NCBI RefSeq assembly: GCF_014174495.1
Contig: NZ_JACJHR010000006.1
Span: 62,001-126,000, forward strand
Direction of reading: 5' to 3'
Length of the DNA stretch: 64,000 nt
Source: Amycolatopsis echigonensis
Lineage (GTDB): Bacteria > Actinomycetota > Actinomycetes > Mycobacteriales > Pseudonocardiaceae
Within the stretch, counting starts at the first letter, position 1; every line of letters begins with the position of its first letter. Of this stretch, positions 32,770 through 42,076 are shown piece after piece. Under the pieces are notes generated by a model, which did no database searches, was not told the origin of the DNA, and saw only the letters and a program-made list of their open reading frames with translations. Made by a program: the position numbers and the translations under genes.

Positions 32770-34923
32770 TCATCTCGACGGACGACGAGCCTTTCGCTCG
32801 GGAATAAAGGGGCTGGGGGTGCCGCTCCAGGACACCGCGAGCGCGTCGCGTGCCCGGGTGCACGCGACGAAGAGCAGACAGCGCTCCTTGAGCAGGTCTG
32901 CTTCGTGCTGTTTCCGATCCACGTCAGCGGGCGTGATTTCCTTAGCGAACGGCACGACCTTCTCGTTGACGCCGACGACGGCGACGCATTGGAATTCGAG
33001 GCCCTTCATGGCGTGCATGCTTGCCAGACGCACTCCTTCAACTTCGGCACGAGGCTGATCCTTGACTCGTTCGGTCGGCACTCCGTCGGCACGAAGCTGG
33101 TCTTGGACCTTGTCGAGAGTCAGGTTGAAGCGGGCGCAGACCGCGATCTCGTTCGAACGCACGCCTTGGTCGATCCAGGCGCGCACGAGTTCCGACACAG
33201 CCACCGCTTCGTCCCGCGCGGAGGGATAGCCCTCGGCGATCGGCCATTTGCCGTGCAGCAGCGAGCGATATCCGGTCAGGCTGTCGGTGCCGTCACCGCT
33301 CAACTCTTCGACCGGCGTCCCGTCGATCACTCCGGTGGCCCAGGTCAGGATTTCCGCGGTGCTCCGATAATTCACGCGCAGCCGGCTGCTGCGGCCGGCA
33401 ACCGAGATGCCGACCGCGCGCAGCGAGACGTGTGAATCGTAGATCCGCTGATGCGGGTCGCCGGTGATGAACAGGTCGTCCGGACCGGGTTTGACGGCGG
33501 CTCGCAGGACCCGCCACTGCGTGGGGTGGAGGTCCTGGGCTTCGTCGACGACGACGTGGTCGACGCGATGCTCGTCCGCGGTGGCCAGCAGTTCGGCCGC
33601 GCGATCGCAGATCTGAAGGTGGGTGGTGGTGCCTGCAGCACTCAATTCGGCGAGGAAGGTTTCGATCGCCGGCCAGACCTTCACCCGCTGGGCTTGCTGC
33701 AACGGCGCACCGCGGCCCCGCCGGTCTGCGAGCAGGTAGTCCTTGCGTGAGTGCACTTGTTGCGCCAGCACAACATGCCGGAATTCCTGCACCAGGAACT
33801 GCTCCGACCAGGGCAGATTCTGCGCGCGGATGATGCGCCGCCAGATCTGCCGTTCGTCCGCGTCGGTGATCGGGGACTGAGCGCGGCCCGAGATTTCCCG
33901 GACAACGCGGTTCGCGTAAGCGTCCACTGTGGTCACCTGCACGCGAGCCAAAAGGTCATCGTCTTCCAGGAGCAGTGCGAGATTCTCCCGAAGGCTTTTC
34001 GCCAATGCGGTCGTGAACGTGGTCAGCAGCACTCGAGTGTCGGCGGACCGCGACAGCAGGTGCTTGACGCGGTGCAGAGCGACCACGGTCTTCCCGGTGC
34101 CCGGACCGCCGGTTACCTGGGCCGGCCCGTTGTAGGAAACCCGGTAGGCGACGCGCCGCTGCGACCGGTGCAGGAACACCCGCCAGGCTGCGAACGGCTT
34201 CTCCAAGATCTCGGTGAGCTCGTCCGGGTTGGTGATCAGAGTGATCCGGCTGCGGGTGTTGACGATGGCGCGCGCGAGGCTGTCTCCAGTGTCGTCGGCA
34301 TCTTCCGCAGGCCGTCGTTCGACCACGAGATCTCGGTAGACCTCTTCGGGCGTGAACCCTTCGGTGAGGAACTGCAAGACCTCGAACTGGTCTTCCGGCA
34401 GCAGACCTCCGAACGCTTCCAGCTGTCCTTCGTCGGTGATCGCCCGCGCCGCTCGCAGCACCTGGTCGTCGATCCCGAGGTCACGCAGCACCGTGTCGGA
34501 GTACTTGGCGAACAGGCGCGTCGGAGCGTTGCTCGCTGCCTGTTCGAGCGGCGGCGTGAGTTCCTCGATGGCGACGACGTTGCGGACCTCCACCGCCCGG
34601 GTGGCGCTGTTGACGGTGTACAGCCGCTTGGCCGCCCAGCCGTAAGCGTCATCGTGGGGAACGACGTTGAGCAACAGGAAGACGTCGCTGCCGTCATCGG
34701 GTGCGAGCACGACGCCGCGCCAGAAGTCGGTGATGCGGATGGTGCGCATCCGAGGATCGCGCGCGTTGTCGACCGACTCCAGGTGCAGGCCCTTGTCGGC
34801 GTGCAGCTCGGCGACGCTGAGCTGCTGGAACTTCTGCATCGCTTTGCGCACACCCGACTTGACCTGCTTCTCCAGCCGGTCGTAGGTGTCCCAGAAACTG
34901 TGCGCAAACGCGAGATTCGGCAT
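32770..34923 (-). CDS. UvrD/PcrA-type superfamily 1 helicase with RelE-like N-terminal domain
   Basis: A 717-aa protein. The helicase core has Walker A 'GGPGTGKTVVALHR' (about 275), 'LLTTFTTALAKSL', Walker B 'VVVDEAQDLHPTQW' (about 462), 'FITGDPHQRIY', 'RLRVNYRSTAEI', 'ASMHAMKGLEFQCVAVVGV' and 'CLLFVACTRARDAL'. The first about 110 residues ('FAHSFWDTYDRLEKQVKSGVRKAMQKFQQL' ... 'MRTIRITDFWRGVVLAP') resemble a RelE/HigB-type toxin fold attached to helicases of this kind. Last gene of the six-gene operon, nine bases after mcrC. Expected 3'-5' DNA unwinding during restriction or repair. Confidence 0.9.
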   Translation of the reverse strand: MPNLAFAHSFWDTYDRLEKQVKSGVRKAMQKFQQLSVAELHADKGLHLESVDNARDPRMRTIRITDFWRGVVLAPDDGSDVFLLLNVVPHDDAYGWAAKRLYTVNSATRAVEVRNVVAIEELTPPLEQAASNAPTRLFAKYSDTVLRDLGIDDQVLRAARAITDEGQLEAFGGLLPEDQFEVLQFLTEGFTPEEVYRDLVVERRPAEDADDTGDSLARAIVNTRSRITLITNPDELTEILEKPFAAWRVFLHRSQRRVAYRVSYNGPAQVTGGPGTGKTVVALHRVKHLLSRSADTRVLLTTFTTALAKSLRENLALLLEDDDLLARVQVTTVDAYANRVVREISGRAQSPITDADERQIWRRIIRAQNLPWSEQFLVQEFRHVVLAQQVHSRKDYLLADRRGRGAPLQQAQRVKVWPAIETFLAELSAAGTTTHLQICDRAAELLATADEHRVDHVVVDEAQDLHPTQWRVLRAAVKPGPDDLFITGDPHQRIYDSHVSLRAVGISVAGRSSRLRVNYRSTAEILTWATGVIDGTPVEELSGDGTDSLTGYRSLLHGKWPIAEGYPSARDEAVAVSELVRAWIDQGVRSNEIAVCARFNLTLDKVQDQLRADGVPTERVKDQPRAEVEGVRLASMHAMKGLEFQCVAVVGVNEKVVPFAKEITPADVDRKQHEADLLKERCLLFVACTRARDALAVSWSGTPSPFIPERKARRPSR

Positions 34924-34932
34924 GGCTGCGGA

Positions 34933-36132
34933 TCATATCGCCGGGGCGACAAGGCGGGCCAGTTTGTCCATCGACTGGCGCAGTTCCGCGGGCGGGAGTT
35001 CAAGATCGAGCGCGTGCTGATGAATCGTGATGCCAGCGTGCTTAACCTGGTGGGAAGCTTGCTCCGCGGCCCCTTTGGCGTAGACGAGATGGCCGGCAGG
35101 CAGGCCGAGCGCGGTGCAATACGCGAGCATCTGGTAGAGATCGGCGTCGGGGAAGCCTTCCGGCTTCTCTGCCTTGTACTTGGCATCGGCGACCGCGAGG
35201 GGTGTGCCGTCGTCGGCGTAGTGGACGAAATCCGGGATGATGCGGATTTCCGCGTTCTCGTCGAGATGGTGATGCGCTTGGCTGCGGCTGTATCCGGGGC
35301 AGACAGACAGCGAATCACGAAGTGCCGTTGTCACGAAATCCTCGAACACACGGGCCATGTCGAAGAGGAATCCGCTCACCGTCACGTCGCCGCGTTGGTT
35401 ATCCACGGACGCTCCGCGCATCACGATGTCCGCCAGCCGGAGAGCCACGTGGTAGCGCATGTTGAGCCGGCTGGGATGCCATCCCGGCATCGGAGAGCCC
35501 CGCCTGAACGGCGTGACTTCGCTGAGGCGGGCGCGTAATCGAAGCAGCTTGCTCGTCACCTCGTAGGGGATCCCGCCAGGAATCCGGAGCAACCGCTCGC
35601 ATGCGGTCCGCAGAATGCGGTTTTCGGTGATGTCCTCGGTGAACTCGTCATGGCTGATTTCGAGCGGCAGCAGTCGCCCATGGCGCCGACCGGCTTGTTC
35701 GCTCATTCGCACGCGGCCACGCATAACGAGGGAGGTCTCGTCCACGCTTCGGTAGCCCTTGAGCAAGCCTTGGCGCAGAGTGGCGTCGGCCTGGGCGGCG
35801 TAGAGACGGGCGAGGGCGGGCAGCAGTTCTTGATCTTCTGCCACCTGGACGTCTTCTGTCCGCCAGCCCTTGGCGCTCAGGCTGAATCCGAGAAGGTACA
35901 GCAGCCGCGCGATGGAGACCTTCGGCGTGATGCGGAGCTCGATCGAGCCGCCCCCAGCCGTCCGCAGCTTCGCCACGCCAACCCTGTTTTTGGCCCGGAC
36001 GCGCCACCGGCCGGGGTTGAAGGGATCCGGTGCTGCCTCGACCAATCGCGACGCAGCGAGTGCTTGTCCCTCGGAGTCCGAGATCAGTGCCGACAACTCC
36101 GCGCCGAACTCTTGGAGCTCGAGCACGGTCAT
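34933..36132 (-). CDS. mcrC: McrC-family endonuclease subunit
   Basis: A 399-aa McrC protein. The PD-(D/E)xK nuclease site is visible as 'IRIIPDFVHYADDGTPLAVADAKYK' (Asp about 301, DxK about 316). Other McrC blocks are 'ELRITPKVSIARLLYLLGFS', 'LLKGYRSVDETSLVMRGRVRMSEQ', 'DEFTEDITENRILRTACERLL', 'LFDMARVFEDFVTTAL' and 'ALGLPAGHLVYAKG'. McrC supplies the cleaving subunit to the McrB GTPase. It overlaps McrB by ATGA. McrBC complexes cut modified (methylated) DNA, or in variants act on other phage-specific features. Confidence 0.93.
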   Translation of the reverse strand: MTVLELQEFGAELSALISDSEGQALAASRLVEAAPDPFNPGRWRVRAKNRVGVAKLRTAGGGSIELRITPKVSIARLLYLLGFSLSAKGWRTEDVQVAEDQELLPALARLYAAQADATLRQGLLKGYRSVDETSLVMRGRVRMSEQAGRRHGRLLPLEISHDEFTEDITENRILRTACERLLRIPGGIPYEVTSKLLRLRARLSEVTPFRRGSPMPGWHPSRLNMRYHVALRLADIVMRGASVDNQRGDVTVSGFLFDMARVFEDFVTTALRDSLSVCPGYSRSQAHHHLDENAEIRIIPDFVHYADDGTPLAVADAKYKAEKPEGFPDADLYQMLAYCTALGLPAGHLVYAKGAAEQASHQVKHAGITIHQHALDLELPPAELRQSMDKLARLVAPAI

Positions 36133-37964
36133 GACGCTGTCGGATCCGTCGGTCCGGTGCCGATTGCTCTGCGAAGTGCGGGCACACCGTAGCGCTTCTC
36201 CACGTCGATGTCTTCGCCGTAGTGATGCTCCTCCAACAATGGCAGGATTTTCGTGCGCCAGGTCCGTTCCAGACCACCGTCGCGGTAGACGCCGCGTTTC
36301 ATCAGATAGGACGGACCGACGTGGAAGTCGGGGTCGGCGATCCGGGAGTTGAGCGCGTCGAGCAGGTCTGCCGGCTCGGGGTCCCTGCCCTCGTGGGCGA
36401 GCCAGCGCCGCAGCAGTCCGCGCGTGGGCTCCGTGCGCGGCGAGAGTTCCACGAAGGAGAACCGGCGGCGCATGGCGGCATCGACCAGCGCGATCGAACG
36501 GTCCGCCGTGTTCATCGTGCCGATCACGAACAGGTTGGGCGGCAAGGCGAAGTCGTGGCCCGAGTAGGTGAGCCGGACTGACCGGTTGCGGTACTCGAGC
36601 AGGAAATACAGCTCTCCGAACACTTTCGCCAGGTTCGCCCGGTTGATCTCGTCGATCACCAAGAAATGCGGCACGTGCCGGTTGCCCTCGCGCGACGCAA
36701 GGTCGGCAAGCTCGCGCAGCGGCCCGGCGGTGATCCGGAACGCGACGTCACGGGTCTTCGGATCCTCTTGCGGGCGGAAGCCCTCGAAGAAGTCCTCGTA
36801 GGCGTAGGACGGATGGAACTGCACCAGCTTGACTTGCTCCGGCCCGCCGCCGAAGAACTCGGCCAACTTCAGTGCCAGATAGGTCTTTCCGGTGCCGGGT
36901 GGGCCGTAGAAGATGAGCTGGCGGTCGTCCCAGAGGAGATCGCGAACTTCGTTGAGCCACTCGACGTTGTGTACCAACAGATCTTCGGCGAGTTTCGTGG
37001 ACGGTTCGGGCAGCTCGAGTTCCCGACGCGCGATCAGGGCGGCATGCTCAATGCTGGAGTCACCGTCGCTGTCCTCGGCTTCGGCCTCGAGTTCTTGATC
37101 ACTGCGCCCCAGTCCGGCGACCAGCGCTGCCACGTTGGTCAGGTCGACGACGTCCTGCTGGATCGACAGCTTCTGCTGGAGTTCCTCCGGCAATTCGTCG
37201 TAGGGGTAGCCGACGCTCTGCCATTCCGCAGGGCGGCGCAGATTCGAACGGCCGCCGTCCGACTCGACCTGGACCGCGCTGCCGGTGATTTCGCCGAGAT
37301 AGAGGTCGCCGTTGGAGATCGTGCACACCGTATCGCCTGGCTTCATCCGTGACAGGAAGACGTGTAGTTCGTCGACGAGGCGTTGCCGCTGGCTGTAGGT
37401 CAGGATCGACTCGTAGTCCTCGTCGACGATCACGCGGATGTCGTCCTTGGTCAGCTCCTCGCCGACCCCTTCGCGCAGGCGACTGCCGGAGAGCGTGATG
37501 AGGTTTTCCGGCAGCCAGAGCCGCTGGACGAGATCGAAGCCGGCCACATTCGACCCACGGACGAGCCAGGTCCGCGCCGCACCGGACCAGGGCGACTTGA
37601 TGAACTCGTTGAGCGGGTATCCGTCGGAGGTCTTCCACTCGGTGAATCCGTTTGCCGATCGGCCGAGCAGGATTTCCGCCGCCGCCGACGGCGAGTTGCA
37701 GGTGATGTCTTCGGTCGTCTCAAGGTATCCCGGCCAGGTTGACGACGCGGTGATCCCGCCGGTCGCGATCAGCTGCTCGCGCAACGCGTTCGACGATGAC
37801 ATATGGACTGCGAACGACGGCACGACGTCCGGTCGCGCCGGTGAGCCGGCCAGGACCAGGAACTTCTGGCTGCCGTTGTTGCCCTTCTCTCCGAGCAGCT
37901 GTCCGTGCGCGGTCGGCCCGCCCCGCGGAAGCCGGAGCTCGAAATCTGGGTAATCGTCGGGCAT
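36129..37964 (-). CDS. mcrB: McrB-family AAA+ NTPase with N-terminal DUF4357 domain
   Basis: A 611-aa protein. The AAA+ module has Walker A 'FYGPPGTGKTYLA' (about 356), 'FHPSYAYEDFFEGFRP' (McrB hallmark), Walker B 'LVIDEINRANLAKVFGELYFLLE' (about 438) and 'GTMNTADRSIALVDAAMRRRF' (about 485), the MNTADRS element diagnostic of McrB GTPases. The N-terminus has 'AHGQLLGEKGNNGSQKFLVLAGS' and 'SAAAEILLGRSANGFTEWKTSDG', a DUF4357-type domain in place of the usual methylcytosine-binding DUF3578. The reading module has therefore been swapped, and target recognition may differ from 5-methylcytosine. Overlaps mcrC by four bases and shares one base with the methylase stop. Confidence 0.92.
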   Translation of the reverse strand: MPDDYPDFELRLPRGGPTAHGQLLGEKGNNGSQKFLVLAGSPARPDVVPSFAVHMSSSNALREQLIATGGITASSTWPGYLETTEDITCNSPSAAAEILLGRSANGFTEWKTSDGYPLNEFIKSPWSGAARTWLVRGSNVAGFDLVQRLWLPENLITLSGSRLREGVGEELTKDDIRVIVDEDYESILTYSQRQRLVDELHVFLSRMKPGDTVCTISNGDLYLGEITGSAVQVESDGGRSNLRRPAEWQSVGYPYDELPEELQQKLSIQQDVVDLTNVAALVAGLGRSDQELEAEAEDSDGDSSIEHAALIARRELELPEPSTKLAEDLLVHNVEWLNEVRDLLWDDRQLIFYGPPGTGKTYLALKLAEFFGGGPEQVKLVQFHPSYAYEDFFEGFRPQEDPKTRDVAFRITAGPLRELADLASREGNRHVPHFLVIDEINRANLAKVFGELYFLLEYRNRSVRLTYSGHDFALPPNLFVIGTMNTADRSIALVDAAMRRRFSFVELSPRTEPTRGLLRRWLAHEGRDPEPADLLDALNSRIADPDFHVGPSYLMKRGVYRDGGLERTWRTKILPLLEEHHYGEDIDVEKRYGVPALRRAIGTGPTDPTAS

Positions 37965-40900
37965 CAGGCGTCCTCGCCGTGTTCGTTCCGCGGCGGATGA
38001 CGGGGACCGTGGCCGGGTGGCGGGTTGAGCGTGGAGGTGTAGTTCTCGCCGTCGACGAGCGGGTTGTCGATACTGACGCCGGCTTCGGCCATGCGGTCGT
38101 ACTCAGCGAGGATCAGGTCCTTGGTGCGGTAGGTGCCGTACTTGGCCTCGTCCTTGCGCTTGACGATCGGGAAGGTGTCGAGGATGTAGTCGACGTCATC
38201 GCGGTCGATTCCGTAGAGGTGGAAGAAGAGCGCGTCGAGTTCTGCACGGATGATCGCGCGGCGGTCTTCGTCCCACCGGAACGGCGCGCCGCTACCTCCC
38301 AGGTCGCGCGCAAACGGCTCCATGTCGATCGCCGTATACACCAATTCCTGAACCCGTGGACCAAGAAACGCTTCATGCGTCTGCATCTGAGAAGGGGTGA
38401 GGAAAGGAAGTTGTTCGAATTGGAAGAAGTTGAGGTTTGTGCCGCCGAGCTTGTTGCGTAGCACGAAGTCCAGTGTCATAGAAACGACATTGGAATAAAG
38501 AACTGCGGCGGGGGAACCTGGCTTTGGCAGCATGATGTTTCCCGAGTCCCCGAGCCCTCCCTTTGGATACGCAAACCCAATAATCGTCCGCTCGTCAGTT
38601 GCGCGGCAAATCTTCCGGAAGCCGAGGAGCCAGCCGCGGTTCCAGTGCTTAGAGGAGAGGCGTGTGGTGACCCCTGCTTCCTGAACGCGGTTGCCCTTCT
38701 TGTCGAAGCGGTCGGTTGGGACGTCATCTTCGGAGACCCAGTAGCGCGGAAGGACAACGGCATGGGGGTTCTGCTTGTCCTCCAGGCTCAGGTCGTGGGT
38801 AGCACCGTCCTCGCCGTAGGTGGCCCAGCGATGGTCGTAGTGGTGCAGCATCTTCGCTTCGTAGAGGGGGAGCATACGGGCGGAGTCGCGGGTGAAGATG
38901 TTGCCGTCGAGCTGCCAGCCTTCGTGTTCCAGCTCGTCGCGACTGCGGAAGAGGTGGGCGTCGTTTGACATGTGGAACATCGTCATGAACGACACGCCCC
39001 ACGGGTTGCTGCCGCCCTGGCCACGTTCGTCGGGCTCCTTGACCAGGACGGGTACGCGGCGGTAGATGCCGAGGGTGATCTCGGCGTCGCGGCGGGAGCG
39101 GAATACCGGGCAGGTGCCGGTGTTGGGGTTCAGGAGCGTGATCTCCTCCGGAGTCAAGGCGAACACTTTGCCGGCGTCGTGGAGTTCTTCGGTGTTGTCT
39201 AGGAAGAAGGCGAATCTGCTGATCTCGTACGACACCTGGCGGCCAGCAATGGAAAGTAGCGAGAAAGGATTCCGGTCGTCGGTTCCTGGAAAGATTCTAC
39301 GTATTTCCCGAAAACTGTAGAGTGAGATCAAACGACGACGGGCAACCAGGTCCTTGAAGAAATACTGGGTCGTCGCGTCGGTGGCGATGCCAGTCGGCAC
39401 GATCACGCCCATGCGGCCACGCGGCCCGGTGAGCGTGCGGTCGGTCTCGGCGAAGACTGCGTAGGTGTTGATGTCACCGCGGCCTGTGAGCGGGTAGCGA
39501 CCGCTGTTGCGGAGTAGGTGGCTCTCGCCTTCCGCTTGTCGTTTGGTCTCCTCGAACTCCTTATAGAGCTCGTGGCGTTCTGTGTTGTTCTTCAGCTGGG
39601 CGATCAAGTCTTTGCGTGCGGCCGCGTTCTTGGCGGTGGCGATCTTCTCGTCGCGCTGTGCGAAGAACTCCTGTTCCTGCAGCTTGACCCGCTCCCAAGG
39701 CGGGTTGCCAAGCACACAGTCGAAGCCACCCGACCATCCCGCGGCTTCGATGGCAGTTCCGTTCCTGGCCACCGTGAAGACTTCTGGGAACTCCAGGTGC
39801 CAGTGGAAGAAGCGATACTGCTGTGCAAGCCGGGCGACCTCGTCATGGGTGCTTTGCGGTGCGGCGTCGACCTCGGGGTCCTGGAGCGCTTGGAAGAGAT
39901 CCTCCGTCACGGCGCGTGGTGCGTCAGCCGTCTTGGGCCACAGGAACGCAGCGCACCAAGCGTTCGCGACATGGCGGGCATGGGTATACGTAGCCGACGC
40001 TTCCAGTTCTTGGAAGGCAGCGGCCTGTTGGTGTACGTCCGCAAGCAAATCCGAAGGTGCCGCGGTGATACGGCTGACGTCGACGGCAAAGGTCGCGTTG
40101 GAAACCTTCACTTCGGTATCGAGGTCGAACAGCCCGAGTTGGTTCAGGCGTTCGGACTTGTTCTGGCTAGTCAGCGACCTGGCGATCTTCTTGTCGTCGC
40201 CCTCGATCGGCTTGAACGCTTCGTCGGGGATGCCGCCGCGCATCAGAGCGGGTGTGGCACCGATCAGCGCGTTCCCGCATTTGACGTGGGCGTCCAAGAA
40301 CCCGAGGGGCTTCCCCGGCTCCAACGCCTCCAACCACAGCGAGACCTTGGCCAGCTCGACGGCCATCGGGTTGATGTCAACTCCGTAGATGCACCGGCTG
40401 ATGACTTCGCGTAGCGCATGCTGGACGGCATCCAGCGTCGGCTCGGGGTTGTGTTCCCGCACGGCAGCCACGCGCTTGGCGATGCGCCGCGCGGCGGCGA
40501 CCAGGAAGTGTCCCGAACCGCAAGCCGGGTCGCACACGCGCAGCGAAAGCAGCTCGTCCACGATGAACTCGGAAGGGTCCGAATCACCTGCCGCGGATGC
40601 AGTTTGCTCGGCGCGTTTGACTGCGTCGTCGAGCACTGGGTCCAGCGTAGAATCCAGCAGGCATGCGATCAGCGACGACGGGGTGTAGTAGGAACCCGTG
40701 GTCTTGCGTGCGTTGCCGGCGACATCGTCGAGGAGTTCGAACTCCCGGTCCACCGCACTGTGGCGGGGCACCAGTTCCAGCAGCGACTCGTAGATCGAGC
40801 CCAGCTCTTCGGCATCGAGATTCCGATAGTCGACCGATCGCCAACGCCGGGCTCCGGCGTCCCGGGTCTGCGCGAGGTGGCGCACCGCGGTCAGCAGGGC

Positions 40901-42076
40901 CTCGTTGGAGAGCGAGAGCCCGCGGAGAGGAGCATCCGCCTCGTTGTCGTCGAAAATGCCGCCGAGGCCGGGCAATCCAAGCTCAGGGCGGCCGTTTTCG
41001 TCCCCGAGCGCGTCGAGGACGATCCGCAGCGCCTGATACAGATCGTCGTGCGCGGTGCCCCGGCGACGGCGCGCGTGATCGCGCAATCTGGCCGTGGAGA
41101 AGTACTGGGCGTACCGCTCGCGAGTCTGCTGATCGACGTCGGGCTCGTGCAGTTTGTCCCGGTCCTCGGCGACGAAGACGAACAGCATGCGGTACACGAG
41201 ACGCAAAAGAGCGGCGTGCAGCTGAGTGACGTCCACGGACTCGCGCAGGGCGGTGTTCGCAGGATGCTTGAGGAACCCGGTGCCCAGGGCCGTGATTGCG
41301 TTCTGGACGCCGATGCGCAAGCTGTCGAGCGCACGGGTGCCCGATGCGATCGCTTCCAGTCGCCACTTCTCCAGCCAGCACGTCGACGGAGCAGCTTCCG
41401 CGGCGATTGCGAACCGCGTGACGTGCAGCAGTCGGTAGAGCAGGACGAAGTCGCTGAACAGTTCGCCGTCGAAGATCGCGTCCAGATCGAACTCGATGTA
41501 TGCGGCGGTCGCGAACGCACTGGAGTCCCGCAACAATCGCAGCTGCCTGCCGTTGGTGACTACTCCCCACAGATGCGCGTCCGTGCGGTTGAGCAGCTCC
41601 TGGACCAGCGACTGGGCTGGCACACTGCCCGGACCGCTTGGCCGACGGTCCAGCGAGACGTTCCATTCCGTCAGGTGGATCGGCACGTGGTTCCAGCGGT
41701 GGCTGATCGCGAAGGACTTCGTGCTGTCGTCCGAAACGAGACCGGTCGAGTCGAGCTTTGTCAGCTGCCCGAAACCGAACTCGCCGAATAGGGGCAACAG
41801 CCATTGGGTGATCGCGAGGCCCATGGGGTCGGCTGGGGTGTCGGCGGCCGGCGCGGACGGGAGCTCCTTGCGCAGCTCGGCCCACAGGGATTTTAGGTAG
41901 TCCCAGTGCCGCTCGGCGTCGTCGCGGACCGAGCGTGCGCCGACGACATGGTAGTCGCCGGGCAGCGAGCCGGAGACGTCCTTGCCCTCGGAGATGCGGA
42001 CGAGCATGTCGGCCGGCAACAGGCCGCCGACGGTGTGGACGTTGGGGAAGACCTGGCTTCGTGCTGCGCTGGACAT
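37964..42076 (-). CDS. Large N6-adenine DNA methylase (Eco57I/PglX/DrmMI type)
   Basis: A 1370-aa protein. Motif I is 'VCDPACGSGHFLVAAARRIA' (about 519), followed by 'REVISRCIYGVDINPMAVELAKVSLWL', and motif IV is 'VLGNPPWERV' (about 791). The N-terminal half holds 'FVFVAEDRDKL' and 'YRNLDAEELGSIYESLLELVP' that precede motif I in Eco57I-class enzymes; the C-terminus ('GGTNLNFFQFEQLPFL', 'HLYGIDRDDVDYILDTFPIVKRKDEAKYGTYRTKDLIL') is the recognition part. Size and companions match DrmMI of class 1 DISARM and resemble PglX of BREX. One-base overlap with the SNF2 gene upstream. Likely protects host DNA. Confidence 0.9.
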   Translation of the reverse strand: MSSAARSQVFPNVHTVGGLLPADMLVRISEGKDVSGSLPGDYHVVGARSVRDDAERHWDYLKSLWAELRKELPSAPAADTPADPMGLAITQWLLPLFGEFGFGQLTKLDSTGLVSDDSTKSFAISHRWNHVPIHLTEWNVSLDRRPSGPGSVPAQSLVQELLNRTDAHLWGVVTNGRQLRLLRDSSAFATAAYIEFDLDAIFDGELFSDFVLLYRLLHVTRFAIAAEAAPSTCWLEKWRLEAIASGTRALDSLRIGVQNAITALGTGFLKHPANTALRESVDVTQLHAALLRLVYRMLFVFVAEDRDKLHEPDVDQQTRERYAQYFSTARLRDHARRRRGTAHDDLYQALRIVLDALGDENGRPELGLPGLGGIFDDNEADAPLRGLSLSNEALLTAVRHLAQTRDAGARRWRSVDYRNLDAEELGSIYESLLELVPRHSAVDREFELLDDVAGNARKTTGSYYTPSSLIACLLDSTLDPVLDDAVKRAEQTASAAGDSDPSEFIVDELLSLRVCDPACGSGHFLVAAARRIAKRVAAVREHNPEPTLDAVQHALREVISRCIYGVDINPMAVELAKVSLWLEALEPGKPLGFLDAHVKCGNALIGATPALMRGGIPDEAFKPIEGDDKKIARSLTSQNKSERLNQLGLFDLDTEVKVSNATFAVDVSRITAAPSDLLADVHQQAAAFQELEASATYTHARHVANAWCAAFLWPKTADAPRAVTEDLFQALQDPEVDAAPQSTHDEVARLAQQYRFFHWHLEFPEVFTVARNGTAIEAAGWSGGFDCVLGNPPWERVKLQEQEFFAQRDEKIATAKNAAARKDLIAQLKNNTERHELYKEFEETKRQAEGESHLLRNSGRYPLTGRGDINTYAVFAETDRTLTGPRGRMGVIVPTGIATDATTQYFFKDLVARRRLISLYSFREIRRIFPGTDDRNPFSLLSIAGRQVSYEISRFAFFLDNTEELHDAGKVFALTPEEITLLNPNTGTCPVFRSRRDAEITLGIYRRVPVLVKEPDERGQGGSNPWGVSFMTMFHMSNDAHLFRSRDELEHEGWQLDGNIFTRDSARMLPLYEAKMLHHYDHRWATYGEDGATHDLSLEDKQNPHAVVLPRYWVSEDDVPTDRFDKKGNRVQEAGVTTRLSSKHWNRGWLLGFRKICRATDERTIIGFAYPKGGLGDSGNIMLPKPGSPAAVLYSNVVSMTLDFVLRNKLGGTNLNFFQFEQLPFLTPSQMQTHEAFLGPRVQELVYTAIDMEPFARDLGGSGAPFRWDEDRRAIIRAELDALFFHLYGIDRDDVDYILDTFPIVKRKDEAKYGTYRTKDLILAEYDRMAEAGVSIDNPLVDGENYTSTLNPPPGHGPRHPPRNEHGEDA

